Source: Apostichopus japonicus
Taxonomy: Eukaryota; Echinodermata; Holothuroidea; Aspidochirotida; Stichopodidae
DNA length: 64,000 nt
Assembly: GCF_037975245.1 (NCBI RefSeq)
Contig: NC_092562.1
Span: 21,159,054-21,223,053, forward strand
Reading direction: 5' to 3'
Positions 47,701 to 54,834 of this stretch are shown here, piece after piece; within the stretch, counting starts at the first letter, position 1, and the number at the start of each line of letters is the position of its first letter. A program made the position numbers and the translations under genes. The notes beneath the pieces are model-generated. The model was not told the origin of the DNA, did not search any database, and saw only the letters and a program-made list of their open reading frames with translations.

Positions 47701-48793
47701 GAAACCCTCCAGGAGGGGGAAGATGTGAGTACGATTAAGGGCGACCTGTAAGCCAGAAGGTCATCGGCTTCAAGGAACTATAAAGTGAAGCATGTCTGTT
47801 GGAAGCATAGTTCAGTGGAGATTGCCTTCTTCATTGAATCAACCCAGTAAATGTGTGACCTAAATGGTTGTCATAGCATTGTAATAAAACCATGCATCTA
47901 GTTACTCCTGAAATGTCACAAGTTCACAGAATTTATTTCAAATTATTTTTACATCCGACCAGTTATTGTGTCTTTATATATATTTCCTTTAAGTCTATGG
48001 CCTGTTCATCGATTCTACCCATAAGTACTGTTATTATGAACAGAATCACATATATTAATTTCTTTAGTATCAGTCTTTTGAGCATCAGCACAGAGTCGCA
48101 TTTCAAAAGCTGTTAACCTTTACTAGTTGTGTTAGATAGTTTCAATGGTGACATGCTATCATTCTCTGGCCCTGCTGCTTATGGTTAGGTTTTCACACGA
48201 TCGAAAGACACATTTAAAGATTTGATCCAGTAAAGAATACTGTTCACCAATATATTAGTTCCCTTCTTCTGTGGCACGATATTTGTTAACTCGGTACAAG
48301 TTCATTTCATGCGACGTTCCAGCATTATTTTTGTTTAGGAGTAACCGACCTTGTACAATTTCCTGTTTCTACAGATGGACAGGGTAACATTGCTCTGGCT
48401 GCTATAGAACCTCCGAACCCTTACCACCAGGCACCGAGGAGGGGCATCAGAATCTGGAGAAGGCATCCCAACGCCCCCAGCGAGAGTGACCACGGTTACA
48501 GTACCATGACACCTCATGAAGACAGCGAATACCACTACGTGGAGCCTGAACCCATTGTGGTGGCGCCGAAACACCAAATGGTGGATCCGCCTCCTGGCGT
48601 GGTCCACCTGCCACGACCAGAGTCCCCGTCTGCGTTTACGTCGCTACTGGACTGCGAGAGCGACGCGGCGACCTGCGGCAGCGGGCCCATCACTATTCCT
48701 AAGATCGACCCACCTCCTCAAACAGTACTTCCAAGGAAATCACATAGAGTGAGGACTCAGGTACAGGTTCATTCTGTAGATACAGTCTTTTGA
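13067..48793 (+). CDS. CACHD1: CACHD1: VWFA and cache domain-containing protein 1 (27 coding exons)
   Basis: Type I membrane protein related to the alpha2delta subunits of voltage-gated calcium channels. The vertebrate protein enhances Cav3 (T-type) channels and binds Wnt receptors. Hand-spliced exons total 4041 nt, 1346 residues, close to the roughly 1270 of the human protein. Layout: signal peptide about 1-28; VWA-N region about 150-300; VWA about 310-505, with DRGYG (320-324) where a MIDAS would read DxSxS; Cache-like regions about 515-830 and 880-990; Cys-rich 997-1120; transmembrane helix about 1136-1157; cytoplasmic tail 1158-1346. All 26 introns are GT-AG and phase-compatible. The start at 13067 is the first ATG in frame and directly precedes a signal peptide. 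Exon limits are given in separate entries. An extra alternative exon cannot be ruled out. Family identity is very secure. Confidence 0.95.
16439..16978. mobile_element. 540-bp TTAA foldback element
   Basis: Begins TTAAAGGATTGGTTCA and ends with its reverse complement TGAACCAATCCTTTAA. Similarity continues inward as long imperfect arms. An inner pair, GTGATGTCACATCCTCAC near 16614 and GTGAGGATGTGACATCAC near 16802, is nearly perfect. TTAA at both ends suits piggyBac-type target choice. It has no transposase frame, so it is non-autonomous. Confidence 0.75.
19964..20010. repeat. Imperfect hairpin, 16-bp arms
   Basis: CCAAGGACTAGGAGCC at 19964-19979 pairs with GGCTCCCGGTCCTTGG at 19995-20010 (14 of 16), leaving a 15-nt loop. 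A third related block, CCAAGACCTGGAGCC, lies at 20037-20051. No function inferred. Confidence 0.6.
21399..22145. repeat. 52-bp minisatellite, about 15 copies
   Basis: Unit reads TTCTGTGAATATGCCCCCTA then CATATATACAATACAATG. The first copies keep an exact 52-bp period (21450 to 21502). Later copies shorten and diverge to the right, the expected decay at an array edge. Frames on the - strand repeating [17 protein letters not shown] are translations of the repeat. Confidence 0.95.
23142..23207 (+). CDS. CACHD1: CACHD1 exon 2
   Basis: Residues 136-157, 66 nt, reading [18 protein letters not shown] and on. Acceptor TTTCATAG, donor CAG|GTAACT, phase 0 on both sides. Too short to be found from frame length alone; accepted on splice sites and phase. 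Confidence 0.8.
24816..24887 (+). tRNA. tRNA-like sequence (pseudogene or SINE head)
   Basis: 72 nt folding as a cloverleaf: acceptor GCGTCCA/TGGAGGC with one G-G mismatch, A-box-like TGGCCTAGTTGG, anticodon stem TCCGC/GCGGG around loop ATATAAA, and B-box GGTTCGAATCC. A T run follows at 24894, a pol III terminator. The loop would give anticodon ATA (Tyr), which eukaryotes rarely encode with A34, and no intron is present, so a tRNA pseudogene or tRNA-derived SINE head is likelier than a working gene. Confidence 0.55.
24937..25000. repeat. TA/CATA microsatellite
   Basis: Imperfect TA run passing into CATA repeats, just downstream of the tRNA-like sequence. Confidence 0.85.
25431..27833. repeat. 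2.4-kb AGGTCA-rich interspersed repeat with 400-bp internal units
   Basis: Opens with a perfect 13-bp hairpin (GGTTCCTTGCTTT, loop TTGC, then its complement, 25431-25460), then a GT microsatellite. AGCAAGGAACC recurs near the right end (27801-27811), followed by CAGTGCCCTTGGGCTCTTG. The body consists of repeating units marked by CAAGGTGTGAC at 26371, 26780, 27179 and 27480 (periods 409, 399, 301). Units carry AGGTCACCAAAGGTCA or its complement many times. No transposase or reverse-transcriptase frame is visible. Confidence 0.8.
25477..25530. repeat. GT microsatellite
   Basis: Long GT run interrupted by one ATGGGTG, inside the left end of the 2.4-kb repeat. It creates spurious Cys/Val frames. 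Confidence 0.95.
28097..28281 (+). CDS. CACHD1: CACHD1 exon 3
   Basis: Residues 158-219, starting [20 protein letters not shown]. The [11 protein letters not shown] stretch is alpha2delta/CACHD1-like and leads into the VWA-N region. Acceptor CTTCAG, donor GA|GTAAGT, ends in phase 2. Confidence 0.92.
28682..28788 (+). CDS. CACHD1: CACHD1 exon 4
   Basis: Residues 219-255, VWA-N region ([20 protein letters not shown]). Acceptor GCAG, donor CAAG|GTAAGA, ends in phase 1. Confidence 0.92.
29257..29395 (+). CDS. CACHD1: CACHD1 exon 5
   Basis: Residues 255-301, VWA-N region. [20 protein letters not shown] matches the alpha2delta-type pattern before the VWA fold. Acceptor TTCAG, donor AACAG|GTGAGC, ends in phase 2. 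Confidence 0.93.
30258..30342. repeat. 15-bp tandem repeat in intron 5, six copies
   Basis: Unit TCCATGGTTATTGCA, copies starting at 30258, 30273, 30288, 30303, 30318 and 30333. Because 15 is a multiple of 3, it reads as a PWLLH peptide repeat in one frame. It lies within an intron. Confidence 0.95.
30663..30807 (+). CDS. CACHD1: CACHD1 exon 6: start of VWA domain
   Basis: Residues 301-349. [12 protein letters not shown] is the first strand and metal-site loop of the VWA fold. The canonical MIDAS DxSxS is replaced by DRGYG, so only the Asp remains. Then a helix, [16 protein letters not shown]. Donor ATG|GTGAGT, phase 0. Confidence 0.94.
32403..32538 (+). CDS. CACHD1: CACHD1 exon 7: VWA domain
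   Basis: Residues 350-395. [20 protein letters not shown] is the second VWA strand with a Cys pair. Then [17 protein letters not shown]. Acceptor ATTATAG, donor ACAG|GTGATT (weaker than usual), ends in phase 1. Confidence 0.9.
32730..33008 (+). mobile_element. Possible LINE reverse-transcriptase C-terminal relic
   Basis: Open frame in intron 7 with [20 protein letters not shown], which resembles the YGxRAFSxAAPxLWN signature at the C-terminus of CR1/L2-type LINE polymerases, followed by an [10 protein letters not shown]-like end. No upstream RT motifs. Divergent, so the call is tentative. Confidence 0.35.
33403..33763 (-). mobile_element. 5'-truncated LINE 3' end (CR1/L2-like)
   Basis: The - strand frame 33488-33763 contains [16 protein letters not shown] and [14 protein letters not shown], the standard C-terminal end of CR1/L2-group LINE polymerases. 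A short 3' UTR follows, then a TTA-repeat tail at 33403-33420, as in CR1/L2 copies. It is inserted antisense in intron 7 and lacks the catalytic part of the RT, so it is dead. Confidence 0.8.
34150..34239 (+). CDS. CACHD1: CACHD1 exon 8: VWA domain
   Basis: Residues 395-425. [18 protein letters not shown] has the VWA helix carrying the third metal-site position (Thr) and an N-glycosylation sequon NHT. Acceptor TTACAG, donor GCTG|GTACGT, ends in phase 1. Confidence 0.9.
34806..34943 (+). CDS. CACHD1: CACHD1 exon 9: VWA domain
   Basis: Residues 425-471. [20 protein letters not shown] is the strand-loop normally read as DGxxxD in VWA folds, then [11 protein letters not shown], the last central strand. 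Acceptor CCTCAG, donor GAAG|GTAAGC. Confidence 0.93.
35347..35453 (+). CDS. CACHD1: CACHD1 exon 10: end of VWA domain
   Basis: Residues 471-506, [14 protein letters not shown] then MMPLRQ. Acceptor TAACAG, donor CAG|GTAAGG, phase 0. Its last 16-20 bases and donor recur twice in the next intron. Confidence 0.92.
35435..35700 (+). repeat. Triplicated exon 10 end with 5' splice site
   Basis: The block ATGATGCCACTTAGACAG|GTAAGGGA sits at the real exon end (donor 35454). It recurs with donors at 35551 (perfect) and 35681 (ATGCCCATTAGACAG). Shared downstream sequence (ACATGGTGAGGGGGTG) shows tandem duplication of about 97 and 130 bp. Confidence 0.9.
35819..35951 (+). CDS. CACHD1: CACHD1 exon 11
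   Basis: Residues 507-551. [20 protein letters not shown] and [20 protein letters not shown] open the first Cache-like region. Acceptor TTCACAG, donor AAAG|GTAAGC. Confidence 0.94.
36434..36583 (+). CDS. CACHD1: CACHD1 exon 12: Cache region core
   Basis: Residues 551-601. [17 protein letters not shown] is the characteristic Cache strand-helix motif, as in alpha2delta proteins, followed by [10 protein letters not shown]. Acceptor TTTACAG, donor CAAG|GTGAGT. Confidence 0.95.
36879..37002 (+). CDS. CACHD1: CACHD1 exon 13: Cache region
   Basis: Residues 601-642. [18 protein letters not shown] continues the Cache motif (DKQG-YTVAHP), then the acidic helix [17 protein letters not shown]. Donor AAG|GTATTA. 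Confidence 0.94.
37371..37449 (+). CDS. CACHD1: CACHD1 exon 14
   Basis: Residues 642-668, [20 protein letters not shown] then IYSWQP. Acceptor TTTCAG, donor CCG|GTAAGT, phase 0. Confidence 0.92.
37912..37984 (+). CDS. CACHD1: CACHD1 exon 15
   Basis: Residues 669-693, [20 protein letters not shown] then KYQT. Acceptor ATTCAG, donor ACAA|GTAAGA, ends in phase 1. Confidence 0.9.
38386..38580. repeat. 63-64 bp tandem repeat in intron 15, three copies
   Basis: AATACTTATATAT recurs at 38391, 38455 and 38518 in a unit that also carries ATCTGGTCATACATA and TTACATTCAACAGTTCC. The long frame over it is an artefact of the 63-bp period. Confidence 0.92.
39503..39645 (+). CDS. CACHD1: CACHD1 exon 16
   Basis: Residues 693-740. 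[20 protein letters not shown] then [16 protein letters not shown]. Acceptor TTTCAG, donor AAG|GTGAGG, phase 0. Confidence 0.93.
40137..40234 (+). CDS. CACHD1: CACHD1 exon 17
   Basis: Residues 741-773, [20 protein letters not shown]. Acceptor CCTCAG, donor AGAAG|GTAACA, ends in phase 2. Confidence 0.92.
40262..40352. repeat. 18-bp tandem repeat right after exon 17
   Basis: About five copies of CTCGTACACCTCGCCCCT starting 27 bp past the exon 17 donor. Pyrimidine-rich, so it could look like acceptor tracts. No AG is well placed. Confidence 0.92.
40996..41079 (+). CDS. CACHD1: CACHD1 exon 18
   Basis: Residues 773-801. [20 protein letters not shown] then RRSW, the end of the first Cache-like region as in alpha2delta (RxxW). 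Acceptor GCTAG, donor ATG|GTATGT, splitting the Trp codon. Confidence 0.93.
41400..41541 (-). mobile_element. tRNA-derived SINE-like unit with hammerhead core
   Basis: Read on the - strand: A-box-like TGGCTAAGTGGTA (41507-41519) and B-box GGTTCGACTCC (41466-41476), the layout of a tRNA-type internal pol III promoter. A 6-bp inverted repeat (ACAGAC/GTCTGT) lies between the boxes. A hammerhead core follows nine bases past the B-box. The unit is bracketed by a 9-10 bp inverted repeat (ACACACCAG at 41402, CTGGTGTGT at 41531). It lies antisense in CACHD1 intron 18. Confidence 0.65.
41427..41456 (-). ncRNA. Hammerhead ribozyme core
   Basis: On the - strand: CUGAUGA, stem II GUCC/GGAC closed by CAAAA, GAAA, palindromic stem III ACCGGU, and cleavage triplet GUC (predicted cut between 41427 and 41426). 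All core residues match consensus. The stem II/loop is almost the same as in schistosome Sm-alpha hammerheads. Stem I is poor: the first flanking pair is C-U and only scattered pairs follow, so present activity is doubtful. Confidence 0.6.
41692..41745. repeat. TA/TG microsatellite in intron 18
   Basis: TA run then TGTGTGTG, ending about 40 bp before exon 19. Confidence 0.95.
41784..41894 (+). CDS. CACHD1: CACHD1 exon 19
   Basis: Residues 801-838. [20 protein letters not shown] then [16 protein letters not shown], the conserved alpha2delta/Cache strand pair. Acceptor TTTCAG, donor AA|GTGAGT. Confidence 0.95.
43065..43187 (+). CDS. CACHD1: CACHD1 exon 20: second Cache-like region
   Basis: Residues 838-879. 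[20 protein letters not shown] is the Cache MGIDV motif. [10 protein letters not shown] follows. Acceptor CGACAG, donor AAG|GTACTG. Confidence 0.95.
43650..43749 (+). CDS. CACHD1: CACHD1 exon 21: second Cache-like region
   Basis: Residues 879-912. [20 protein letters not shown] mirrors the DKQG-YTVAHP motif of exons 12-13, consistent with two related Cache units. Donor AAG|GTATGT, phase 0. Confidence 0.95.
44223..44474 (+). CDS. CACHD1: CACHD1 exon 22
   Basis: Residues 913-996. [20 protein letters not shown] then [20 protein letters not shown], with several Cys and N-glycosylation sequons. Ends EFCPCSM. Acceptor TTTAG, donor ATG|GTAAGC. Confidence 0.95.
44752..44867 (+). CDS. CACHD1: CACHD1 exon 23: Cys-rich segment
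   Basis: Residues 997-1035. [20 protein letters not shown] has alternating Cys, probably disulfide-bonded near the membrane. Acceptor TTTCAG, donor AA|GTAAGT. Confidence 0.94.
46373..46489 (+). CDS. CACHD1: CACHD1 exon 24
   Basis: Residues 1035-1074, acidic ([20 protein letters not shown]), then [12 protein letters not shown]. Acceptor TTTCAG, donor GGGA|GTAAGT. The exon end and donor are duplicated 81 bp downstream. Confidence 0.93.
46472..46620 (+). repeat. Duplicated exon 24 end with 5' splice site
   Basis: AAGAACCAGTTGGGA|GTAAGT appears at the real exon end (donor 46490) and again with donor at 46571. The flanking intron sequence TGTCCTTCCTTTATTCTCAG is repeated too, so this is an 81-bp tandem duplication. 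C runs mark the junction. Confidence 0.92.
46735..46874 (+). CDS. CACHD1: CACHD1 exon 25: Cys-rich segment
   Basis: Residues 1074-1121. [16 protein letters not shown] and [16 protein letters not shown] form a PSI-like Cys pattern (CxxxxxCxWC). Acceptor GATCAG, donor TTAA|GTAAGT. Confidence 0.94.
46952..47010. repeat. 34-bp direct repeat in intron 25
   Basis: TCAAACACCCAGTACCTCCA plus TCTT occurs twice, at 46953 and 46987. Confidence 0.9.
47464..47724 (+). CDS. CACHD1: CACHD1 exon 26: transmembrane helix
   Basis: Residues 1121-1208. [20 protein letters not shown] is the single transmembrane span (about 1136-1157). [11 protein letters not shown] starts the basic cytoplasmic side. A true membrane span with a long tail separates CACHD1 from GPI-anchored alpha2delta proteins. 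Donor AGAT|GTGAGT. Confidence 0.96.
48375..48793 (+). CDS. CACHD1: CACHD1 exon 27: cytoplasmic tail and stop
   Basis: Residues 1208-1346, stop TGA at 48791. Pro-rich tail with Tyr-containing stretches ([20 protein letters not shown]) that may be phosphorylated. Ends [10 protein letters not shown]. More GC-rich than its surroundings. Acceptor TCTACAG. Confidence 0.96.
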
Positions 48794-50938
48794 AAGGAGA
48801 AATAACTCCTTGCTGATACCTCTCGTCTGGGTCGTCTCACACTGCTGGCTGGTTGACGTATATTCCAATGGTGTCTACACTCATTACTGTAGGTCTCTTA
48901 AGTCGTGAAATGCTGAGTATCTTTGAGAAGATACGATATGCTGCAACATTTTATCTCTTAATTCGGATGTATTCAAAACACGATAACAGCCGACCTGTCG
49001 GTCTTGCGGTATCACCGAGGCACGAGGATGGAGTACACTTCAGGCCAGACACGTTACTACCATTCAGCCGGTAGGGTCTCAGAGACCAGGAGGGATACCC
49101 ATGGTCCCAGCATGGCTAATGGCCTATCTGTCGTCCGCATCGAGTAGCGACATGTTAGAACATTGCGGAGAAGAAGAATCAAAGCCATTTAGTTGCAACC
49201 GTCGTCGTGGAAAACGAGTCCCGACGATGCCGCCGGTCAATTTCTTTAAATGACATGTAATAGAAGATCAGTTGCTGGTCCCTTTAAGTATATCAGTGTC
49301 TGTGAGAGGCGATGTGAGCCTATGGGAACAGGTATTCATTGGTACTGCTGACAGAAATATCATTGGTTTATGATCTGAATGGGACACACAACTAACATTT
49401 CATTCAGTAGATGGCTGTTTGCTGGGGGAGTGTTGGATCAGATGAAAAGAGAGTATTTGCTGTCGTTTGATATATACTTACCTACCAGTACCCGTTATTC
49501 CAGCAGGCTGGCTAGCCACGGAACGTACTGTTAGTCCAGTATATAGTGTTTTGTTGAAAATTTGAGTGTATTACTACTTACAGGAGAAACTGGTTGGTTG
49601 CAGAGATTAAAAGTTTACTAAAACCTACCTGTGTAAGAATATGTGAGAAGTATTAAGGTATTTTTAGCAAGCAAGAAATTATAACGGTTGATGCCGAGAG
49701 TCTCACCTCGGTAATTTTCCTTACGGGGTTTAAAACAGGAGGATTAAAGGCGGAAAGATGGGGTGAAGTGAATGAAAATTTGGCCCCAACCATCCATTGA
49801 AGCCAATAAACTGCATTTGTAATGGGCATTACATCATGAAACATTTATCCTCATATGCAACCTACCTTGCTTCATAAAGTTGTTTTCCATGACATCATTT
49901 AACATCATATCTTAGATCCCTTCTATGTCTTAAGTTATTAATTAAATACTCTTCATTGTCTGGGAGACCAGAAAAATGCTGATACTGAATTCTTTCTTTG
50001 ATCAAATTTTTTAAGAAATTCATGATAATGGTCTATTTATAGACCCTCTGTAATAAGATCCAGTTTTATAATCGTAAGTCATTCATACAGGGAATTATGG
50101 CCAAAGAACAAATTGAAGCTATTAATCTTTGAGAAAAATTGTTTGCTTTGTGTCTGTAACAGTATTACATTTAAATATAATTGCAGGAGAGGAAGGACAT
50201 TGTGCTGGAAAGCCAAGTATTTTATCAAAAGAATTCAACAGAATTCCCCAAGACACCTTGCTGTGATTGTATATTTTCAAAATAAGTAAATGTTATTAAG
50301 AACGGAAAATATTTTGCTTTGTATCTTACCAAATTTACTATTTGAAGAGTATCAAAGGAGGGGAGAGGAAGATATGGGGCCAAAACATATTCAGAGACAC
50401 ATTCCTCTCCCCCCCCCCACCTGCCAAGACAACTTGTTGTATTCTATAAATTTTTAAACGGGTTAGTTAAGTATTCTCATTTTGGAATTGTGTTTATCGT
50501 TAGAAACAGGAAGCTGATCAGTAGTATGGATTAGAATTACACCAAAAGTTTGGATATACTAAAACAGAATAGTCAACATCTCCACCTCGGGATCTTAAGA
50601 CAGGAATCGGCCTCAAAATTGGACTATAATATCAACCCTATGTTCTTAGCTACCCTTTTGTTTTACAGAGCCTTTTGCAGTTTTATTTATACAAATCCAA
50701 TATTCTCCATTTTGTTAATTTGTTTTTACCGTACTTAAACTTACTCTGAAGATCAATTTGGTAGCTTTGAAGAGACATATTGTGACTTTTATGCGACAAA
50801 TAAAGAATAACAACATAATAGTTGTTGGCGTCGAATCAAAACAAAGGGACAGAATATGCATTTGCCAAAAACATAAATAAATAAACAGGGGGAGTGGTGT
50901 CATACATGTTAATGTGATGAGTATTCATATGCAATAAA
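48794..50938 (+). other. CACHD1 3' UTR (extent inferred)
   Basis: No further exon. AATAAA polyadenylation signals lie at 49805, 50799 and 50933 on the + strand. Which is used cannot be told from sequence, so the right end is a guess. Confidence 0.45.
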
Positions 50939-52667
50939 TATTCATTAGTTTGTATTCCTTCAAGAATTTTTTTTTCTCATAGCATTTCTCTTGATTGATT
51001 AATTGATTATGTAATTGGTTTATAGTTTGCGGTCACACATCAGGACAATGTGCCACCAGCAGCACAGGACACAAATCCAAACTGTCAGTAAAAATTCAAA
51101 ATTAAACTTAAAGTTAGAAAGAGGGGGAAAAGCATGGGGTCTTAACTAAATATTAATATTTCTCCAGAGATGCAACAGGTCACTTTGAGGTTAAGTCCAT
51201 TCCTTTTGAATCTTTGAAAATTTCTGACACGATCCACAGACTTGATTAGTTCTCTGAGTCAAAACAAAAGCGTTAATTTTCACCCAAAATGATCACATTT
51301 ATGTCACACAAATTATATATATATATTTTAAGCGGTTAAAGTGTGGGAGGGGGTGTGGAAGAGGGTGACAATTCATATTTTGAACTTTGAAGTCATTATG
51401 CAGCTTTGAATCCCACTCGATATTGATTTGCAAACGCATACCTACCCTACACAAGGAAAGGATACAAATTTATGCAGTTATACGCAGAGAATAAATAAAT
51501 ATGTCTATCTTTATATATAACATACATCTTCCAGTTATAAATCAATCACGAGAATTGCTTTTCCTATCCATAACGATGGTGCCAGTATTAAGTTTTATCG
51601 TATGAATTTTTTGTTCTTTTTTCCTTTTTAGTTCGAAACCCACCAAATAGATGTCTATTCTTTTTTTTTTCCTTATTAATTTTTCTCTTTTTTCTTTTTT
51701 TTGGAAATTTTATATTCGTATTTTTGCAAACTGATGCTGCAAGTTTGAAAGATTTTGTGGATCATTGTGATATAGGAATCGAATCAACTCCTGTAGAGAA
51801 AATCAAACAAGTCTAAGATTTGTTGATGGGATCATGCTTATCAAAAGGGATCGACTGTATTCATCAATTTTTTTTAAAGATTTCTCCCCTCACGTTAACC
51901 AATTGAATTTTACTTCATCTAAGAACATCTTTGTGATAGTTGACAGACTATCCATTTGTCTGTCAATTTTTTTTGTATTTTCATCAAGACTATTTGATGG
52001 TCTTTTGTAATGTGAATATGTAAATATAAGTATTTATGGAACCACCTTGCATTTGAAGTATGTTATTCTATTATTTCCAGTGATTGTTTTGAACAGTTCC
52101 TCTCGTTTCTTCAGTTATTACCACATCTGCTCGAGTAGTTACCCTCACAACATTTTGACACTGAACAAATTTAGCACACACCGGGAAGGGTGATGACTTA
52201 TACTCCAGTATTGTAAGATGTAACCAGTTAAACAGTCAAACAGTCAAAATAGAACCGTTTTATTTGAAGGGTGTCTGGGGCTGGAGGAGTGGCGTATGAA
52301 GGAGTAGTACAGCAATGTAAATGGAGAGTCCGTGTTCACCCAAGCCCAACTTTGTTTTTTATTGTGGATTTGGTATCTCTAAACGTCTCAAAATGGCACC
52401 CTCTGGCTTTCTTTGTTGAGGTCAGGATTTCTTTTCAGTTCCCATGTTGGTGGGTATGGGGAGAGAATTTAATCTGATTGTAGCAGGCCGACATAGGTGG
52501 GTTTGGTTTCTTTTTGTCCCCGGTACTTATCACGCTGCTCTCTGGTGGTATTACTCCATGCAGACTATTTTGTAGTAGTACGCTTCCATAGTTTGTGTAG
52601 CAGGCTTTGTAATGGCGTTAAAGGCATTGAAGACTCGCCCCAAACAGCGTGACGCCATCTTTAAAGT
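50939..52667. other. Intergenic or distal 3' UTR, nothing recognised
   Basis: AT-rich with T runs near 51660-51710. No exon, RNA gene or repeat structure seen. Confidence 0.45.
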
Positions 52668-52968
52668 GTTAACTTTCCCTTGCTTGCAAGTGAATTTTTT
52701 CTCTTGTCGCTACAAAATTCAGACAGTAATAAAACGTGATACCTTGTTATCTTTAGCTGGACCTGAGATGTCTGTATCGTTTGTACACTGTGCTGTGGGT
52801 ATTGACCGCAGCTGTATGTACTGACTGGACACTAATGTCTAATTACCGACGGTAGCAAGCTGTGTGTGTATGTTCTGGGATCGGGGGTGGTGTCTAACAC
52901 TTCTGTTACACCTAATTCGAAACTAGGTCAGATTACCGGCATAAGACTTTCTTTTTGCTCGAGTCTTT
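52668..52968 (+). repeat. Dispersed repeat, right copy
   Basis: Second copy of the element at 3182-3494, same orientation. It differs by single bases and small deletions, such as loss of a few bases in the ATGTCCATCGC stretch. Together the copies flank the CACHD1 gene at a distance of about 49.5 kb. Confidence 0.8.
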
Positions 52969-54425
52969 CTAATATATGCTTATCTGTGAAGGCTTTCCAG
53001 CGAGGCATAGCCAAAAACAAAGGAAACATTCACGATGTGCTATATATTGACGAATTATATTATATTGACTGATGGATTCTGTTTTACCTATCTGCACTCA
53101 TCTATCTTTTTATATACATGATAAAGTGCATCTTTAACAACTTAGCACTAGCAGCAACTGATGGTCTCTGATTACCCACAATCCTCCTCCTACTGTGGCG
53201 CCATGGTCTGGTTTTTAAAAGGTACAATAAATGTCATTCTAATTTCACTACGTTTTTCTCTCGTTACGGGTGAGTTATTTGCTCTGATTCCATATCTGAC
53301 TTTGCAGTATCAAATATTGAAGGACTCTTTTCATTCGCTATATGTGACATTTTCATGATTTAGGAATTATATTACATTATTAATCCAAATCCTGGATGTG
53401 TTGCCAAGGTTCTTTCCAATCTCTTAGTCTTACGGAATAACATGTGAAGTGAAAAATCATAAAATGAGCTTTAATAATTCCCATATTTCGTTTTGTTGTA
53501 ACACTAAAAGTATGTACACCATTCATGTAAGAGATCTTCAGAATTGGTTACTTGGAAAATAATACCCGATGCAGTCATTTGGCCTACGTTTATTCGTTTC
53601 TTATCTTCACACTTGCTGCTGTGAAGTCATACTGCCCGAGGAAAAATGACATGAAAGGGTAGGCCTACACACTTGACTTTCATTTGTCATTGTAACAAAT
53701 ATGTTGAGAATTACAATGATCTTTCCAGAAGAACATTTGGAAAGGTTAGATGCTGATCCGATAATACCCACAACCCATCACTTCATGTGCACACAGTCCA
53801 TAGTCAGACTTTACATTAACATCCCATCCATTACTCATGACCTACTTCCGTGTGTGCCGATAGATAATTGCCTTCACTCATTCTGTGCCTCCATGTTGAG
53901 CTCGTTGCTGGGAAGCTGTTATCTCGACAACTAGCAGCTCTCAGCTTTATGTAGATATAGTTACTATAGGTCTATACTGTATGTATGACTAACCGAAGAA
54001 GTCTACTGTACTCCTGCTTATCTGGATATCAAAGCTCTCTAAGATTGTCAGCATACATTATATCTGAGACAGACAGTCACTATGACTCACATTTTAATGT
54101 AAACAAGTAGCAAACTTGTACATCTTCACTAAGTTGATGCACTGCCGTACATACAGTACAGCTGTGTGTTATGGGAACACACCTTCTTTACAGTCAAACC
54201 TGTATTAGAATCAAACCTGTAAAAGCTATCAAAGTATTCTTCTTGTATTTTCTTTCCATTTAAATGCCAAGACAAACATTCAGATATATACTTATTCCTT
54301 CACATCTTGTGGAAGGACAATTATAAAGTCAATGGCGTTGTTCAGTAGAAATTACAACAATAATTAAAATATTGCACCCCACCTTGATAAGTATTATAAC
54401 CACTTGTTCTAGCTGTATGTAGAGT
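52969..54425. other. Intergenic DNA, nothing recognised
   Basis: Short frames only, without a supporting motif or splice context. Confidence 0.45.
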
Positions 54426-54826
54426 CAGTGGCGGAGCGTCCATACAGTCAGGGGGGGGGGCGGATGCCCCCCTGACGGACTCAAATGGACTGCTGGCACC
54501 CTTTTCAGCTTTTTTACTACTTTTTACTTATTCGCGATTTTTGACTTTTTATTGCGCTCTCATCTACTTTATGACATTTGTCATATTCTGTTGGTGTAAT
54601 TTTCTGACAAAATGGCGACGACACCTATTTATTCTTCGTTTATCTGCAAATTAGCAAGGCCCGGAAAGGGTCATTTCCAGCGATCTAGGGAGTATCTTTA
54701 CTCAAAAATTTACTGTACGCTCCATGCCAACCTGTGGTGGAGCTCCGCTTAGATAGTGTCGAAAGCGCCCCTTTACAGACCATTCTTGCCCCCCCCCCCT
54801 AACCATTACCCCTAGCTCTGCCACTG
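54426..54826. mobile_element. 401-bp hAT-type non-autonomous element
   Basis: Terminal inverted repeats CAGTGGCGGAGC and GCTCTGCCACTG (11 of 12). They are flanked by a perfect 8-bp duplication TGTAGAGT at 54418-54425 and 54827-54834. The 8-bp duplication and CAGTGGCG-type ends are hallmarks of the hAT superfamily. No transposase. G and C runs sit near the two ends. The intact duplication points to a fairly young insertion. Confidence 0.88.
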
Positions 54827-54834
54827 TGTAGAGT

